NCBI GenBank assembly: GCA_902803685.1
Contig: CADCQR010000129.1
Span: 1 to 13,407 of the forward strand
Origin: an uncultured Erysipelotrichaceae bacterium
GTDB lineage: Bacteria; Bacillota_I; Bacilli_A; RF39; UBA660
Direction of reading: 5' to 3'
Length of the DNA stretch: 13,407 nt
The translations under genes were made by a program, and so were the position numbers. How positions within the stretch are numbered: the first letter of the stretch is position 1; each line of letters opens with the position of its first letter. Positions 7,585 to 13,407 of the stretch are shown one piece after another. Under the pieces are notes generated by a model, which was not told the DNA's origin, ran no database searches, and saw only the letters and a list, made by a program, of their open reading frames with translations.

Positions 7585-7679
7585 GAAAGGGAGTAGCTCC
7601 CATAATAATGGATTTAGTTCGTCAACGCGATTAATAAATATCCGGACTAAAAAATAAAAAATTATTGAGCAAGACTTTC
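7585..7679 (+). promoter_or_regulatory. yybP-ykoY (Mn2+) riboswitch aptamer, copy 2
   Basis: This second copy has the same layout: P1 GAAAG (7585-7589) with CTTTC (7675-7679), L1 GGGAGTAG, a P2 hairpin, P3 TTTAGTTC with GGACTAAA enclosing CGTCAACGC, P4 AATAA/TTATT and the closing GAGCAAGAC. Differences from copy 1 fall largely in loops or keep pairing; P2 has an A-U where copy 1 has G-U. No convincing -35/-10 precedes it, so transcription may come partly from the first unit, whose gene ends at 7550 with no terminator before this element. Confidence 0.9.
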
Positions 7680-7711
7680 ACGTAATGAATATACGTGGGT
7701 CTTGTTTTTTT
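7670..7711 (+). terminator. Riboswitch-controlled terminator, copy 2
   Basis: CAAGAC (7670-7675) pairs with GTCTTG (7699-7704), and CACGT (7679-7683) with ACGTG (7693-7697), followed by seven T residues (7705-7711). The left arm overlaps the P1 3' strand. The inner helix differs from copy 1 in sequence but not in position. Confidence 0.88.
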
Positions 7712-7741
7712 GATTCACAAATATGATTGGAGGAATTAATT

Positions 7742-8851
7742 ATGAATTTATTAGTATTAACAGCTATAGCAGCAAAAAAATATGAAAATAGGCAAAGGAG
7801 AGCACGCGCTGCAAAGGCATATGAGGAGGAACAAGCGCGAAAAAAACAGGCTTCATCAATTAGTCATAGTTTTTCATATGACGATACATTAATAGGAACA
7901 GTGGAGAAAGAAATGTCTAGAGATGGTTCTGTATTATTCGATTTTTTCAGTAAAATTGCCAACGAATATACAAAATATGTAACAAATATGGCTAAATATT
8001 ATGAATGTGAAAAAAAAGAATTAATTGCAAAAGCTCAAGCGATAAATAAGTACACTCCCGAACTAACAAAAGCTATGGAAGCAGAAGGAGTAGAAGTATC
8101 ATTCTGTGTTAATGGATTTTTTTATGTTATCGCAGATGAAGGGCTTGCGTTTTATTGCGACGATAGTCTTGATATTCCTAAGCAAACCAAGGAAGAACTT
8201 GCAAAATTAGAAAGACAATCTAGGGGCGAAAACGATGTTATTGAAGAGACTAGAATGCAATTAGCTTTAGAAAGTGAGAAAGCAAAACATGCCATATTAC
8301 ATAAAAAACAAAAGCAAGAGCAAGCACAAAATACTCAGAAACATTTAGATTATTTAGAAAGAGAACACCAAAAAACGAGTGAACAATTAAAATTAGTCAA
8401 AAAATTTTCTTCTGCTATGAATAAAATAAGAGCTAAAAAAAGCGAGGATGGTAGCGACCTATTTGATAACGCCATAGAGGAATTTAAAGAAAAGGCAGCA
8501 ATATATAGAAAAAGAGATGCTGCCAGTAATAATGAGGAATTATATCACGACTTAGTAGAAGGTTACTACAGGGTTGATGATGAGGCCATGGAAAGTACTT
8601 TTTCGGCATTGAAAGAAAGAGGAGAAATATCAGAAGAATTAGCTGATAGCGTTTGTTCTTTCCTTGATGAAGAAATAGATACGGTGAGATTAAATGAATC
8701 TAAGGCATCTTCACAGTATTCAAGTTTAAGCTATTTGCAAAAGTGCAGACTTAAAGATGCCGCTAATTGGTTTATAGAAAATGTATATGAATTGAGAGAT
8801 TCTAATAATATCGGTTCAAATCAACCAGCTAAAAAACTGGTGCTAAGTTAA
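7742..8851 (+). CDS. Riboswitch-controlled helical protein of unknown function, paralogue B
   Basis: This 369-residue paralogue of the 6516 product aligns along most of its length from residue 63 (SVLFDFFSKI, versus SLLGFFSKL in A). It has an extra N-terminal segment: a weakly hydrophobic start (residues 1-11) followed by a highly basic/acidic helix to about 36. The central 150-220 region is charged and probably coiled coil. Shared C-terminal motifs are LFDNAIEEF, MESTFSALKERG, DSVCSFLD and WFIENVY, and both proteins end in a basic tail closing with LS. No membrane helix or known catalytic motif is seen. The start is the ATG at 7742 with GGAGGA 7 nt upstream. It is the last gene of the riboswitch pair. 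Family not recognised. Confidence 0.85.
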   Translation: MNLLVLTAIAAKKYENRQRRARAAKAYEEEQARKKQASSISHSFSYDDTLIGTVEKEMSRDGSVLFDFFSKIANEYTKYVTNMAKYYECEKKELIAKAQAINKYTPELTKAMEAEGVEVSFCVNGFFYVIADEGLAFYCDDSLDIPKQTKEELAKLERQSRGENDVIEETRMQLALESEKAKHAILHKKQKQEQAQNTQKHLDYLEREHQKTSEQLKLVKKFSSAMNKIRAKKSEDGSDLFDNAIEEFKEKAAIYRKRDAASNNEELYHDLVEGYYRVDDEAMESTFSALKERGEISEELADSVCSFLDEEIDTVRLNESKASSQYSSLSYLQKCRLKDAANWFIENVYELRDSNNIGSNQPAKKLVLS

Positions 8852-8853
8852 CT

Positions 8854-8885
8854 AAAAAACTGTTACATTGCGTAACAGTTTTTTT
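8854..8885 (+). terminator. Strong intrinsic terminator after paralogue B
   Basis: AAAAAACTGTTAC (8854-8866) and its complement (8872-8884) form a 13-bp perfect stem with a 5-nt loop, with a T run to 8885. It begins 3 nt after the stop codon and separates the riboswitch pair from the 8955 gene. The A-rich left arm makes it potentially bidirectional. Confidence 0.92.
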
Positions 8886-8929
8886 AATATACACTAGTAA
8901 TATTTATTAAGAATAAGACTATTATCTTA

Positions 8930-8948
8930 TGATATAATATCCTTGGTG
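8930..8948 (+). promoter_or_regulatory. Extended -10 and GGTG ribosome site of the 8955 gene
   Basis: TGA plus a consensus TATAAT (8930-8938) without a clear -35. GGTG is 6 nt downstream (8945-8948), and the ATG a further 6 nt on. The spacings are identical to those at nusB and the 5398 gene. Confidence 0.65.
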
Positions 8949-8954
8949 AATAAT

Positions 8955-10238
8955 ATGTCTGATAAATTATCTTATTTGTATAGTAATATGTATAATTTAG
9001 ATAAAGATGATATGTATCTTTTATCATTGATTATAAAAAATATTATAAATAAAGATTCTGAGTTAACTGAAAAAGAAAAAAAGCTTCTTATAAAATATGC
9101 GGTAATGGAAAAATGCTTATATTATAAATATCCTGTAATACCTGTTCAGTTTGTAGCCGAACAAGCCGTTCCGCAAGACAAAAAGGATGCTGGTGGTTGG
9201 TATCGCGATGGTGTAATTTATATTACACAAAACACATTAAATGACGCCTTTTTGCAGAATAAAAGCTATCCATTTTATGGGGAGTTTACTAACGAGGTGG
9301 AGCGGTTACTATTGGTGCCAGCCCATGAATGTGAACATTATTTTCAAGCTTTTGATTGTCAGAATAATAGGTTTACTTTAGGAGCATATTATTACGTGAT
9401 ATACCAAATAACTAAATTGAACGAGCCTGAAGAGTATCACAAGAACTATGCCTATAAGCAAATTGAGAACCAGGCTAATGTTAGAGGTTGGCAAGATGTT
9501 AGTCGCTTTTTAGCAAAGCATCAATATAGAAAGAAATCAACTATTTTTCCTGCTTTACAGTCGGCTGCAAGATCAGAATTATCTCATCAAAAATCTGAAA
9601 AATCTGATTTAATTGAATATTATAATATTTCTTCATTAATAAAACATTGTTATATACAGCCAAATCTCATTGACAAATATCCTCTTTTGCAAGAATTTTT
9701 TATTAACTGTGGAAATAACAAAGGCCTATTAAAAGATACAGCTAGTCTAATAGAAAATTACAATATATTACCAAGACGTCATGTAGTATCGCAAGAAAAA
9801 CAGATAATATATCAAGAGTTTTTTAATTATTTATTTAATCAAGATATTAATAGGATTGATGAAAACGCTGGATTATTGGTTTTTGATTTAATTGAATCTG
9901 ATCTAATTTCATTGCAAGGAGTATTTGATTATAAAGACTCTAAACCTATAGAACGCAAAAAAGTTATCCAAGAAAAAATAGATAGAATAATAAAATATTA
10001 TGGCGCTCTTTCTGACTTGAATTTATTAGGCACACCATATGACGATAATAATACTATTGAAGATACTATGACTAAGCATTTAAAAGAAACATTAAAGGTA
10101 TATGAAACAGCCAAAGATATGTATAATAATTTTGATGAAGATACAGAGTCTTTTGTAAATCAATTAAGAGAAAGATTTAACTATTATGATGTTGAAACTC
10201 GTCCTCAAGTAGGCAGAATGTCTGCAATTAATATTTAG
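8955..10238 (+). CDS. Putative HEXXH zinc metallopeptidase-like protein, family unknown
   Basis: A 427-residue protein without a signal peptide or obvious membrane helix, so probably cytoplasmic. The sequence VPAHECEHYFQ contains a zinc-binding HEXXH motif (H124, E125, H128) in a hydrophobic helix, as in zincin peptidases. A Glu in IENQANVRGW (E171) is a plausible third ligand 43 residues later, as in gluzincin-type sites. A probable beta hairpin precedes the motif (DAGGWYRDGVIYIT). The C-terminal half (about 200-427) is helical and charged, without a recognised domain. The start is the ATG at 8955; an in-frame TTG at 8943 would overlap the ribosome site. It stands alone, between a strong terminator and spoIVB. 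Substrate and role are not evident. Confidence 0.7.
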   Translation: MSDKLSYLYSNMYNLDKDDMYLLSLIIKNIINKDSELTEKEKKLLIKYAVMEKCLYYKYPVIPVQFVAEQAVPQDKKDAGGWYRDGVIYITQNTLNDAFLQNKSYPFYGEFTNEVERLLLVPAHECEHYFQAFDCQNNRFTLGAYYYVIYQITKLNEPEEYHKNYAYKQIENQANVRGWQDVSRFLAKHQYRKKSTIFPALQSAARSELSHQKSEKSDLIEYYNISSLIKHCYIQPNLIDKYPLLQEFFINCGNNKGLLKDTASLIENYNILPRRHVVSQEKQIIYQEFFNYLFNQDINRIDENAGLLVFDLIESDLISLQGVFDYKDSKPIERKKVIQEKIDRIIKYYGALSDLNLLGTPYDDNNTIEDTMTKHLKETLKVYETAKDMYNNFDEDTESFVNQLRERFNYYDVETRPQVGRMSAINI

Positions 10239-10321
10239 TTATTTATTGTAGTTATGATAGTTGGGTTTGGCAAAATATACACTATATAAAATGGAACAAT
10301 AAAATTGTAGTACTTAACATA

Positions 10322-10361
10322 TGAATAATATCTATATTTTTGGCAACAATAGTTATAGGTG
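10322..10361 (+). promoter_or_regulatory. Possible forespore sigma-G-type promoter and ribosome site of spoIVB
   Basis: TGAATA (10322-10327) contains a full match to the sigma-G -35 pattern GnATR. After 17 nt, AACAATA (10345-10351) matches 5 of 7 positions of CATAMTA. Six bases later is GGTG (10358-10361), then 5 nt to the ATG. In Bacillus subtilis spoIVB is transcribed in the forespore by sigma-G and sigma-F, so this fits, but it rests on short motifs. Confidence 0.4.
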
Positions 10362-10366
10362 GTTGT

Positions 10367-11332
10367 ATGAAGAAAGTAAAAATATTATTAATATATCTTA
10401 TAATCTTATTAGCTCCATTTTGCGCTTTTGCCTATGAAAAAGTCATTCCAGGAGGAGAAACAATTGGAATAGAAGTTCATTCTAAAGGTGTTTTAGTTGT
10501 TGGATTTTATAAAGTTAATGATAAATTTATTGGGAAAAATAGTGGCTTTAGAATAGGTGACATAATAACCAAAGTTAATCACAAAGATGTTTATTCGATT
10601 TCTGACATGATGAATGAAATAAATTCCTATCAAACTAGTCGGGTAGAATTTACAGTTAATAGAAAAGATAAAACTAAAGAAATTACAATGGACCTTATTA
10701 ATGATGATTCTGTTCTAAAAACTGGTTTATATGTAAAAGATAAAATTAATGGTCTTGGAACACTATCTTTTATTTTAGAAGATAAAAAATTTGGTGGTTT
10801 AGGTCATGAAATAGTTGAATCGAATACCATGGAGAAATTTGAAATTAGTAGAGGAGAAATATATGATGCTTCGGTAAAGGACATAATAAAAAGTTATAAT
10901 GGTTCTGCTGGAGAGAAAAATGCTACATACGATAGAAGTACTATAACAGGAACTATAACAGAAAATGATACAACAGGAATATATGGTATTTATAATAAAG
11001 ATATAGATGATAAAGAGTTTATAAATATTACTATGCCGGATGAAATAAGACTTGGTGACGCAAAAATAAGAACAGTAATAAGCAATCAAGAAGTAAAAGA
11101 TTATGATATAAGAATTATACATATAGATAAATCTAATAAAACAAAAAATATTTTATTTGAAATTACAGACAAAGAATTACTAGATAAAACTGGTGGGGTA
11201 GTGCAAGGAATGAGTGGTTCTCCAATACTACAAGATAATAATATGATTGGAGTAGTTAATTATGTAATTGTCAATGATACTTCAAAAGGATATGCCATAT
11301 TTGTTACTAGTATGTTAGATGAAATAGAATAG
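10367..11332 (+). CDS. spoIVB: SpoIVB sporulation signalling serine protease
   Basis: A 321-residue member of the S55 family. It is made in the forespore, exported to the intermembrane space, and cleaves SpoIVFA to release pro-SigK processing in the mother cell. A hydrophobic N-terminus (residues 4-22) is the export or anchor segment. A PDZ domain spans about 40-110 (KNSGFRIGDIITKVNHKDV). The protease domain contains GGLGHEI (H147) and VVQGMSGSPI (S283), with D268 in the position of the third triad residue. It is shorter than the B. subtilis protein (about 425 residues), mainly before the PDZ domain. The ATG at 10367 is preceded by GGTGG. spo0A, which often follows spoIVB, is not adjacent here. 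Confidence 0.93.
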   Translation: MKKVKILLIYLIILLAPFCAFAYEKVIPGGETIGIEVHSKGVLVVGFYKVNDKFIGKNSGFRIGDIITKVNHKDVYSISDMMNEINSYQTSRVEFTVNRKDKTKEITMDLINDDSVLKTGLYVKDKINGLGTLSFILEDKKFGGLGHEIVESNTMEKFEISRGEIYDASVKDIIKSYNGSAGEKNATYDRSTITGTITENDTTGIYGIYNKDIDDKEFINITMPDEIRLGDAKIRTVISNQEVKDYDIRIIHIDKSNKTKNILFEITDKELLDKTGGVVQGMSGSPILQDNNMIGVVNYVIVNDTSKGYAIFVTSMLDEIE

Positions 11333-11354
11333 TTTTATTTTAAAATGTCAATAC

Positions 11355-11401
11355 TTGTATTAGAATAAAATCTGCTGTACAATATTCTCATAATAGGGGA
11401 G
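11355..11401 (+). promoter_or_regulatory. Promoter and RBS of the 11408 gene
   Basis: TTGTAT (11355-11360), 17 nt, TACAAT (11378-11383) fits a housekeeping promoter. The same bases also resemble a sigma-E promoter (-35 CTTGTATT, 14 nt, -10 TGTACAAT, 6 of 8 matches to CATACAAT). AGGGGAG (11395-11401) is the ribosome site. Confidence 0.5.
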
Positions 11402-11407
11402 AATATT

Positions 11408-11728
11408 ATGTATATAGATTTAATTGTATTAATTGTTTTAATCCTTGTAGTTGTGATGTTTTTTAAAAGATTTTCATCATTTGTATTTTTTATGGCAATT
11501 ATAGAAATATTTTTAAGGATTTTATATTTTATAAGATGTAATATTGGTTTACCGGATGTTAGTGCTGTACTTGGAAAATATTTTCCTGCTAATATGTTTG
11601 AGATTATAGATAAATATACTGCTAATATCGATATTTTAAATATTATATTAAAATGGGCATTTGTTATTATAATGGCAATATTCTTAACATATATAACAAA
11701 AATATTCTTCAATAAAAAGAAAATATAA
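11408..11728 (+). CDS. Small three-helix membrane protein, function unknown
   Basis: A 106-residue protein, highly hydrophobic, with three predicted membrane helices at about 2-19, 22-42 and 72-101. A polar linker (about 44-70) contains GLPDVSAVLGKYFPANM, and the tail is basic (FNKKKI). AGGGGAG lies 6 nt before the ATG. It sits between spoIVB and spoIIGA, with its own promoter and terminator. Location and the sigma-E-like reading of its promoter hint at a sporulation role, but the sequence matches no family I know. A 135-codon minus-strand frame covers the same bases and is rejected, because it begins inside the terminator and lacks a ribosome site. Confidence 0.65.
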   Translation: MYIDLIVLIVLILVVVMFFKRFSSFVFFMAIIEIFLRILYFIRCNIGLPDVSAVLGKYFPANMFEIIDKYTANIDILNIILKWAFVIIMAIFLTYITKIFFNKKKI

Positions 11729-11737
11729 ACAAGAAAC

Positions 11738-11761
11738 GACAATTTACATTGTCTTTTTTTT
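11738..11761 (+). terminator. Terminator between the 11408 gene and spoIIGA
   Basis: GACAAT (11738-11743) and ATTGTC (11748-11753) form a 6-bp stem with loop TTAC, followed by eight T residues (11754-11761). The T run abuts the putative spoIIGA -10. Confidence 0.7.
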
Positions 11762-11762
11762 A

Positions 11763-11778
11763 TATAACTAACTTGGTG
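11763..11778 (+). promoter_or_regulatory. Putative -10 and GGTG ribosome site of spoIIGA
   Basis: TATAAC (11763-11768), 6 nt, GGTG (11775-11778), 5 nt, ATG. No -35 is visible because the preceding bases form the terminator T-tract. That would suit an activator-dependent promoter, as for spoIIG in B. subtilis (Spo0A), but no convincing Spo0A box (TGTCGAA type) is seen. Confidence 0.4.
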
Positions 11779-11783
11779 ATATT

Positions 11784-12527
11784 ATGAAAATCTACTTAGA
11801 TTTATATTTTATAATTAATTTTATTATTGACTTAATTTTGTTAATTGGTACTGGAAAAGTCTTAAAAAGGAAAATGCCTGCCTATAGATATTTGTTTGGC
11901 TCATTGGTAGGAAACACATCAATAATTCTTTTGTTTATAAAACTTAATAGTCTTCAACTAATAATTATTAAGCTAATTCTAAGTCTAGTAATGATTACTA
12001 CTACATTTGGTATGAGAAATATTCTTATTAACTTATTTTATTTTTATATTTTAAGTATTATATTAGGCGGTAGTTTATATCTATTAGACTTAAATTTTGA
12101 TTATACTAATAAATCATATTTTATGAATTATTTGGTATTAATCATTTCCAGCCCAGTAATAATTTATATATTTGTAAAGGACTATTTAGAAACAAAAAGG
12201 GCTAACATGAACAAATATCTAGTAGAAATAACTTATCACTCAAATATAATTCAAACTTATGGTCTAATTGATACTGGGAATTGTTTAAAAGACCCATATA
12301 AAAAAAGAAGTATTATACTAGTAGATTATGAAATTGAAATCGATAAGCCAATACTAGTACCATTTAAAGCTTTAAATAATTCTGGAATTATAAATTGTTT
12401 TAAACCAGATAAATTAATTATTAATAATAGAGAATATAAAGATTTATTAATTGGCTTAAGTACTAATTCACTAAATCTATGTGGATGTAGATGCATATTA
12501 CCAAACATATTAGCGGAGGTTATATGA
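11784..12527 (+). CDS. spoIIGA: SpoIIGA, pro-sigma-E processing protease
   Basis: A 247-residue membrane aspartic protease that sits in the septum and removes the pro-sequence of SigE in the mother cell when signalled by SpoIIR. The N-terminal half (residues 1-130) contains about five membrane helices, starting MKIYLDLYFIINFIIDLILL. The C-terminal protease domain has the catalytic DTGN (D163) in GLIDTGNCLKDP. It is shorter than the B. subtilis enzyme (about 309 residues), mostly at the C-terminus. Its stop overlaps the sigE start by four bases (ATGA), so translation is probably coupled and enzyme and substrate are made together. Confidence 0.93.
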   Translation: MKIYLDLYFIINFIIDLILLIGTGKVLKRKMPAYRYLFGSLVGNTSIILLFIKLNSLQLIIIKLILSLVMITTTFGMRNILINLFYFYILSIILGGSLYLLDLNFDYTNKSYFMNYLVLIISSPVIIYIFVKDYLETKRANMNKYLVEITYHSNIIQTYGLIDTGNCLKDPYKKRSIILVDYEIEIDKPILVPFKALNNSGIINCFKPDKLIINNREYKDLLIGLSTNSLNLCGCRCILPNILAEVI

Positions 12528-13204
12528 AAAAATTAATATATTTTTTAATTAATTTATTTAGAAAAAACATATTTTTTATAGGTAGTAATGATACTTTACC
12601 TGAGCCGTTATCAAAAGATTTGGAAGATTTTTATGTAGGATTAAAAGATGATGGTGATGAGCATGCTAAAGATATTCTTATAGAACATAATCTAAGACTT
12701 GTAGTTTTTCTTGCAAAAAAATATGAAAATACAGGTGTTGATTTAGAGGACTTAGTAAGTATAGGTACAATTGGATTAATAAAAGGGATAAATACTTTTT
12801 CAAAAAGTAAAAATATAAAATTAGCGACTTATGCTTCAAGGTGTATTGATAATGAAATATTAATGCATCTAAGAAAAATAAAGAGGCAAAAAGCCGAAGT
12901 GTCCTTTGATGCTTCGTTATCGTTAGATTCGGAAGGAAACGAACTACATCTTGAGGATGTTTTGGGAACTGACTCTGACCTTGTAACTAGAGGAATAGAA
13001 AACGAAAGTGATCGTAAAATTATGATTAATGAAGTACTGCATTTGAATCCTAGGGATCGTGATATTATGATTCTTAGATATGGATTAATGGGACACGAAG
13101 AATTAACTCAAAAGGAAGTGGCTGAAAAACTAGGAATTAGTCAATCTTACATTTCTAGAATAGAAAAGAAAGTTATCAAAAGATTAAAATTACTAATTAG
13201 CTGA
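12524..13204 (+). CDS. sigE: RNA polymerase sporulation sigma factor SigE (pro-form)
   Basis: A 226-residue early mother-cell sigma factor, made as a membrane-associated inactive precursor. Region 2 is clear (NLRLVVFLAKKYENTG, then KLATYASRCIDNEILMHLRK), as is the region 4 helix-turn-helix (LTQKEVAEKLGISQSYISR). The N-terminus is a hydrophobic/basic pro-sequence (MKKLIYFLINLFRKN) followed by FFIGSNDTLPEPLSKD, which aligns with YYIGG-SEALPPPLSKD of B. subtilis. The piece before this point is about 16 residues instead of about 26. GGAGG precedes the ATG at 12524, which overlaps the end of spoIIGA. sigG, the third gene of the locus in B. subtilis, is not within the following 200 bases. Confidence 0.95.
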   Translation: MKKLIYFLINLFRKNIFFIGSNDTLPEPLSKDLEDFYVGLKDDGDEHAKDILIEHNLRLVVFLAKKYENTGVDLEDLVSIGTIGLIKGINTFSKSKNIKLATYASRCIDNEILMHLRKIKRQKAEVSFDASLSLDSEGNELHLEDVLGTDSDLVTRGIENESDRKIMINEVLHLNPRDRDIMILRYGLMGHEELTQKEVAEKLGISQSYISRIEKKVIKRLKLLIS

Positions 13205-13268
13205 ATGAACATATGATATAAGTTACTTTGCAGAATCGTATACAACATAATTGTTAATTTGTTTTGAG

Positions 13269-13340
13269 TTTAGGTAAAAATAATTCTTGACATAAAAAAG
13301 TGAATTTGTGTTTTCCACACATTCACTTTTTTGACCTAAA
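13269..13340 (+). terminator. Strong bidirectional terminator after sigE, with an outer stem
   Basis: AAAAAAGTGAAT (13294-13305) pairs perfectly with its complement at 13321-13332. One mismatch and a TGTG/CACA extension lead to a 5-nt loop. A-rich and T-rich arms make it able to work in both directions. A further 7-bp stem, TTTAGGT (13269-13275) with ACCTAAA (13334-13340), encloses it. The rest of the tail after sigE (13205-13407) shows only a TATAAT at 13368-13373 without a good -35. Confidence 0.88.
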
Positions 13341-13407
13341 AATAAGGAAAAATTCTCCTTTGTTTAGTATAATTTAGTTGAACAATAAAAAGTTATAGTA
13401 AACAAAA

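Noticed and set aside
8955..10238. Assignment of the HEXXH protein to the ImmA/IrrE toxin-antitoxin or phage-regulator family
   Set aside because: No helix-turn-helix partner or antitoxin gene is adjacent, and beyond the HEXXH motif the sequence does not resemble that family.
10799..11122. 107-codon minus-strand frame inside spoIVB
   Set aside because: It is antisense to a conserved protease domain and its composition is dominated by reversed AT-rich codons.
11335..11742. 135-codon minus-strand reading frame opposite the small membrane gene
   Set aside because: It starts within the terminator hairpin, has no Shine-Dalgarno and mirrors an AT-rich membrane gene that has a good promoter and ribosome site.
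13287..13292. TTGACA as a -35 box
   Set aside because: No -10 element occurs at a suitable distance; the following bases are the terminator stem.
1..13407. tRNA, rRNA, CRISPR array, insertion sequence or prophage
   Set aside because: No cloverleaf or rRNA signature, no spaced direct repeats, and no transposase, integrase or phage genes were found on either strand.

Overview
The window is AT-rich bacterial chromosome. It carries the sporulation genes spoIVB, spoIIGA and sigE beside the housekeeping genes mutS, nusB, xseA and xseB. This points to a low-GC, endospore-forming lineage of Bacillota; I cannot place it more narrowly. TGA is used as a stop (spoIIGA, sigE) and TGG as Trp, so the standard bacterial code applies.

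Layout. (1) 1-2705: the end of an unidentified gene, then mutS. (2) 2723-3049, minus strand: a small membrane-anchored zinc-ribbon protein, convergent with mutS and divergent from nusB. (3) 3217-5304: a nusB-xseA-xseB operon for transcription antitermination and exonuclease VII. (4) 5398-6300: an ADP-ribosylglycohydrolase-fold protein whose metal-binding residues look lost. (5) 6322-8885: two consecutive units, each made of a yybP-ykoY-type (Mn2+-sensing) riboswitch, an overlapping intrinsic terminator, and a soluble, helix-rich protein of unknown function. The two proteins are paralogues. (6) 8955-10238: an unrecognised protein with a zinc-metallopeptidase HEXXH motif. (7) 10367-13204: spoIVB, a small membrane protein, and the overlapping pair spoIIGA-sigE, followed by a strong bidirectional terminator.

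How the genes work together. SpoIVB is the forespore signalling protease that triggers SigK activation in the mother cell. SpoIIGA is the membrane protease that matures pro-SigE. They act at different stages of the same inter-compartment programme, and the unknown three-helix membrane protein between them may belong to it. In the riboswitch region, Mn2+ binding should stabilise the aptamer, prevent the terminator and switch both paralogues on. That is the logic normally seen for manganese exporters, yet neither protein has a convincing membrane domain.

A second theme is promoter layout. Genes that begin a transcription unit (nusB, the 5398 gene, the 8955 gene, and more loosely mutS, spoIVB and spoIIGA) share a compact module: an often extended -10 box, about 6 nt, GGTG, 5-6 nt, ATG. 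The predicted transcript would start at or next to the GGTG, giving nearly leaderless mRNAs with a 5'-terminal Shine-Dalgarno. Operon-internal and riboswitch-controlled genes use ordinary GGAGG-type sites.
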